Source of the DNA: Carposina sasakii
Taxonomy: Eukaryota > Arthropoda > Insecta > Lepidoptera > Carposinidae
Length of the DNA: 64,000 bases
Assembly: GCA_014607495.2 (NCBI GenBank)
Contig: CP053157.1
Span: forward strand, 9,300,001-9,364,000
Reading direction: 5' to 3'
The position numbers were made by a program, and so were the translations under genes. The notes beneath the pieces are model-generated. The model searched no databases. It worked only from the letters and a program-made list of their open reading frames with translations, and was not told the origin of the DNA. Shown one piece after another: positions 60,585 through 64,000 of the stretch; the first letter of the stretch is position 1, and each line of letters opens with the position of its first letter.

Positions 60585-60781
60585 GTAACGGATCGATGTA
60601 TGTGCACGCTAATCTCAGAAACGGTTGAACCGATTTCGATGCTGTTTCAGGAATATAATGTGACAGGTCCCACTTAACTTATAGGCTACTTTTTATCCCA
60701 GGAAAAGGTTTTTATCCCGGATAGTATCGACATTTTATTTGTTCTGCAGTCCACGCGGACGGAGTCGTGGGCGGCCACTAG
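60585..60781 (-). repeat. Interspersed element, reverse copy, 'CGGACGGAGTCGTGGGCGG' end
   Basis: AATCTCAGAAACGGTTGAAC, TAGGCTACTTTTTATCCCAG and CACGCGGACGGAGTCGTGGG, closely matching 44400-44602. Confidence 0.7.
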
Positions 60782-60909
60782 TACATAATATATTGTAACA
60801 AAAGGGCCGTGCAAAGTAAAACGCTTTGAAATAGCTCATTATGAAAAAGCTTTTCACAAATTTGAGGCTGAATGTATATATTGTTTAATGTATATTGTTT
60901 GTATTTTTT

Positions 60910-61078
60910 AAGATCATATGAACATTTCTGAGTTGTTTAGTAATTTTCCATACTATCTGGAAAATTAAACATGTGATATATTATCTACTATCTCATATTT
61001 TGTGGATAGGTTTTCTATAATCTACATTGGGCTATTTTCATAGTATTTCGCTTAACATACCCCTTTTGTTACACCCTG
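60910..61078. mobile_element. Partial relative of the 2049-2300 MITE
   Basis: ACATGTGATATATTATC, GTGGATAGGTTTTCTATAAT and TTTCGCTTAACATACCCC, ending TGTTACACCCTG then TATA. It matches the right half of the 2049-2300 element with many substitutions; the left arm is missing or unrecognisable. Confidence 0.7.
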
Positions 61079-61697
61079 TATAAGTAGGCATGTCTGAAAC
61101 GACTGACAGTACAAGGGTTGACACCCGAAATCTGAAACAAGATTCAACAACTTTCCAAGAGTGAATATATCAAAATATCTCCAAAGAGTAATAAAATATT
61201 ACTGTAATTTAGTAAACACGAGTAGCCACCCTCTCTATATTAATTATATTTTTTATATTAAAGTTTATTTTAATTTAAGTGCAATCCATTAAGCAATAGA
61301 TAAACTATGTAACCAGTTATTACTATAACAAACGCAGGACCTTCTAAATATAGACTAGCAACCTTAAGAGGAGGCAGACCTTATTTAGCATCTTTTTGAT
61401 GAAATATGCTGAAACGGGTGCATGTTTGTTTAATGTGAGACTATTACACTATATTCTTAGTACCCTTAACTATGTCATGTAAAGCCAAAAACATGATTTA
61501 ATGATTTTCGCTCGATAGTTTTGTTTTTTGAAATCGACATGTTTTTTAGTCATTTTTACTTTTATTTCGGCTATTACATGAGGTAGGCTTTTATAATAAA
61601 TTCGGATATCAAGATAATAATGATAGTAAACTTTTGTAAAGCCAAAATTAAAAAACAATCATAATTGAACACACAATTAATAAAAATCTTTTTGAGA

Positions 61698-61920
61698 CTT
61701 ACGCCCTTTACTTCTGAGCTCAATCAGTTGTTTAGCGTGCAAGCGATATTCAACTCTAATGCTTACAGAAAAGCGTTAAATAGTAACTTCGTGCCCGCTG
61801 ACGCTCAGTACCGCGCTGTGCGCCGACGACGTAGGATCTATGTCGCTTTCGCCCACGGCAGTGGCATTTTTTATTATCTTGCGGTGTACGAGTAGGTATT
61901 ACTCGATTGAGTTCGGACTA
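61698..61920 (-). other. Candidate 5' exon or promoter region of the SLC17 gene
   Basis: The minus strand has a strong donor GGGC|GTAAGT with exon sequence up to 61698. Spliced to 60506 it reads ELRSKGR|CFIPQR in phase. Upstream is a GC-rich patch (about 61790-61850) unlike its AT-rich surroundings. No in-frame ATG precedes the donor before a TAA, so this may be an untranslated exon or an internal exon of a longer 5' structure. Confidence 0.35.
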
Positions 61921-62662
61921 ATGGGAAATAAAACTAAAAAATATGTTTCCAAAAGGAAGATGGCTCAACGTTGGAGAGAATTTTCTAAAAAGGGGAGAGA
62001 ATCAAAGGTGTAAGTAGCTATAATCATAATTAGTAAGTATGTAAAGTTTAGTGCTGAGAATGCATTTTATAATGGACAGCAGAAAAAACAAAATGTCGAA
62101 ATTACAGGATAAAATATTTACCCGGGATAAAAAGTATAATGTGTTATTCTGATACGTACCTAAGCTAATATAAGGTCTTTCCGAAATTAGTGATTTGCCT
62201 TTGACACGAAACTAGGAAAGTAAAAAAAAACAACTTTCACTATGGGGCCAACTCCGATATAGTGAAAAAAATCAGCTGTTCCATACATTTCAGGATTTTG
62301 CGTGATGAAGTAACAAACATACACACTCACACACATACAAACTTTCACCTTTATAAATTGGTAGAATTCCTTTGAACGATGGCGCTAGTTGCTTTGTTTA
62401 TCTATGTAAAAGTCTACAAAAGAAATTAGTTCCGAAATCACACACACAGCATGAGAAGTATTCTATAAGCGCACTGCTTTACACATGAAGCACATACACA
62501 AATTTTATATACATTTACGAGTATATGTAGGTACAATATCTTTCACCCACCTAAGGAACTTACTTACTACTACAGGTGAGGCATATTGGAATATCATATT
62601 GGAATAGGTATGTGGATTAGGTATTTTTCAATACTAGTCGGTACCTAATACAACGTGATTAG

Positions 62663-63090
62663 GTCATCATCATCTTCCTGCCCTGTTCCCATTTATTTGG
62701 GGTCGGCACAATATGTACTTTTCTTCCATTCATCCCTATTATCCGTCATCTCATGGCTCACTCCCAGTACACGCATATCCTCCCTCACATAGTCCATCCA
62801 ACATTTCTTTAGTCTACCTCTTCTTTATATCCATCCACACTCATGCACAAAGCTCTCTGTAAAATATGACTTTCATCCAGTCGCTTTACATCATAGACTC
62901 ATAATATAGCTTTACATGCCCGTACCAAGACAGACGGTTACTTCGTAACTTGTCTGTGATCGGCGCAACTTTCAAACTTCCTCTTATATACACATTTCTT
63001 ATTTTATCCATTCTTGTAACTCCACAAATCCATCTCAACATTCTCATCTTGCTTACATGGAATTGATTTTTATCCTTCTTTACGGCCTAG
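62663..63090 (-). mobile_element. LINE C-terminal coding fragment
   Basis: The minus frames read KMRMLRWICGVTRMDKIRN, VYIRGSLKVAPITDKLRSN and RLSWYGHVK. After a frame break come MDYVREDMRVLGVSHEMTDN and REWKKSTYCADPK-type sequence with a stop (REW here reads DEW). This is the C-terminus of a non-LTR retrotransposon common in insects. Frameshifted and 5'-truncated. Confidence 0.8.
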
Positions 63091-63258
63091 CATTCAGATA
63101 CAAGACGACATTAGGTATTAGGTATCGCATAAAATATAATCTTATTATGAGAAATCAACCGTAAGGCATAGACTATAAGTTTCAATTATATTATTTAGCA
63201 AAAATACTACAATATCATTAGAATATGAAGATAATTTTCACCGTCATTAACAAGTTTA

Positions 63259-63345
63259 TGATAGCCCAGCGGTTACATCGGCGGAGTCGTAAATCAGATA
63301 TTCCTGGTTCGTATCCGGGTACAGACAAGACTTTTTTTTTCCTTT
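63259..63345 (+). repeat. tRNA-like SINE head followed by T-runs
   Basis: ATGATAGCCCAGCGGTTACA (A box TAGCCCAGCGG) and CTGGTTCGTATCCGGGTACA (B box), then TTTTTTTT. The head resembles family 2 (52728). The fold does not give a convincing cloverleaf, so I read it as a SINE head and not a tRNA gene. Confidence 0.55.
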
Positions 63346-63791
63346 TTTTTTTACAAAATTAAAATCCTTTATTTAAACAAAATATGTGACACAAACTAAA
63401 AACAATTTAACTAAATATTAAAAATTTAACCTAATATAAAAAATGCATTTCGCTATTATCACGATATTTTCTATTTCCACAACTATTCTTTCTACGTAGG
63501 TATTTATTAGATAATGGATCATTCACCGAAAACCGATACTAAATATTCACCGAATAAAGATTCTACGTATTTATCTAATACGTAATGGATCACAGAAATG
63601 GAACGGCCATATTGCATAAATATTAGTATGTATTAGGTCGAACAGGTACGATTTTTACCTAATCCGACCCATCTTTACTTACTACGTAGCATCTTCGACG
63701 GCAGTTCCTTATCTACAATATTTTGAATTGTGCCGAACAAAAAGTCCTGGAGTCGCCCGTTAAAGTTTATACCGAACTAATACCACCTGTA

Positions 63792-63967
63792 ATGTTTGAA
63801 GAAAAGTGAGTGAGAACCTACCTACCTGCTATAATTTTGTTGTTTTTGCTCACTTGTTTTCACTTTTGGCTACTAAAACTTTTTTGATATTTTTAAACTC
63901 ATTTCATATTTTAGCTCTCCGATTGACAGTTTGATGGTAACAGATGAGGTGGAGCATAGAACAGAAG
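63792..63967 (+). CDS. Possible 5' end of a gene continuing past the right edge
   Basis: ATG at 63792 opens MFEEN, with the split codon at donor AAAA|GTGAGT (63805/63806). An acceptor TATTTTAG at 63914 leads to SPIDSLMVTDEVEHRTE, which could stop at GAAG|GTATTT (63967) or read on as GILLYK to AAG|GTAAAT (63984). The 109-bp intron has good consensus ends and the joined frame is open. No family recognised; the peptide is too short to test. It could equally be chance. Confidence 0.3.
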
Positions 63968-64000
63968 GTATTTTACTGTATAAGGTAAATAGTACATATA

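Noticed and set aside
63259..63345. tRNA gene
   Set aside because: A and B boxes and a T-run are present, but the acceptor and anticodon arms do not pair convincingly; it resembles the head of SINE family 2.
1..64000. CRISPR array, phage or bacterial defence system
   Set aside because: No spaced direct repeats, operon layout or ribosome-binding sites; all genes have eukaryotic introns.

Overview
The window looks like nuclear DNA of a moth or butterfly (Lepidoptera). It is AT-rich. Its genes are split by GT-AG introns. It is dense in short interspersed elements, foldback DNA elements and decayed RTE/jockey-type LINE fragments of the kind usual in lepidopteran genomes. I see no bacterial operon, CRISPR array or phage. 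Exon coordinates below were derived by hand from splice sites, reading-frame continuity and comparison between paralogues. Reading phase is consistent at every junction except one.

Layout. (1) 1-1500, minus: a 5'-truncated, frameshifted non-LTR retrotransposon running off the left edge. (2) 1675-6629 and 7588-16818, both minus: two tandem SLC13 (INDY-type citrate/dicarboxylate carrier) genes with the same exon plan. The upstream copy B is complete (15 coding exons, 562 aa). Copy A has its last exon outside the window and a 1-nt insertion in exon 11 that stops translation after 374 codons. (3) 16.8-28.6 kb: no confident gene. This stretch holds a GC-rich block, a 60-bp direct duplication, several MITEs, a TA microsatellite and two CRE-like octamers. 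(4) 28852-39502, plus: a 269-aa four-transmembrane protein of the PMP22/claudin superfamily, six coding exons. (5) 39.5-44.9 kb: repeats, including an hAT-type element with a perfect 8-bp target duplication. (6) 45007-50238, plus: a 392-aa coiled-coil protein matching CCDC96/CFAP184, an axonemal protein, with a near-perfect X-box about 105 bp before its start codon. (7) 51865-60506, minus: an SLC17-type major-facilitator anion/phosphate transporter, eight exons, first coding exon unresolved. (8) 60.5-64 kb: repeats, then a possible gene start (63792) running off the right edge.

The genes do not form a pathway. The only functional cluster is the SLC13 pair, which arose by tandem duplication. 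The SLC13 and SLC17 genes are both membrane carriers for organic or inorganic anions, but nothing in the sequence links them. The most interesting signals are the frameshifted SLC13 duplicate, the X-box at the ciliary gene, the clean hAT insertion, the nested SINE-in-MITE, a CpG-rich palindrome beside two CRE sites, and a repeat family present six times in 64 kb.
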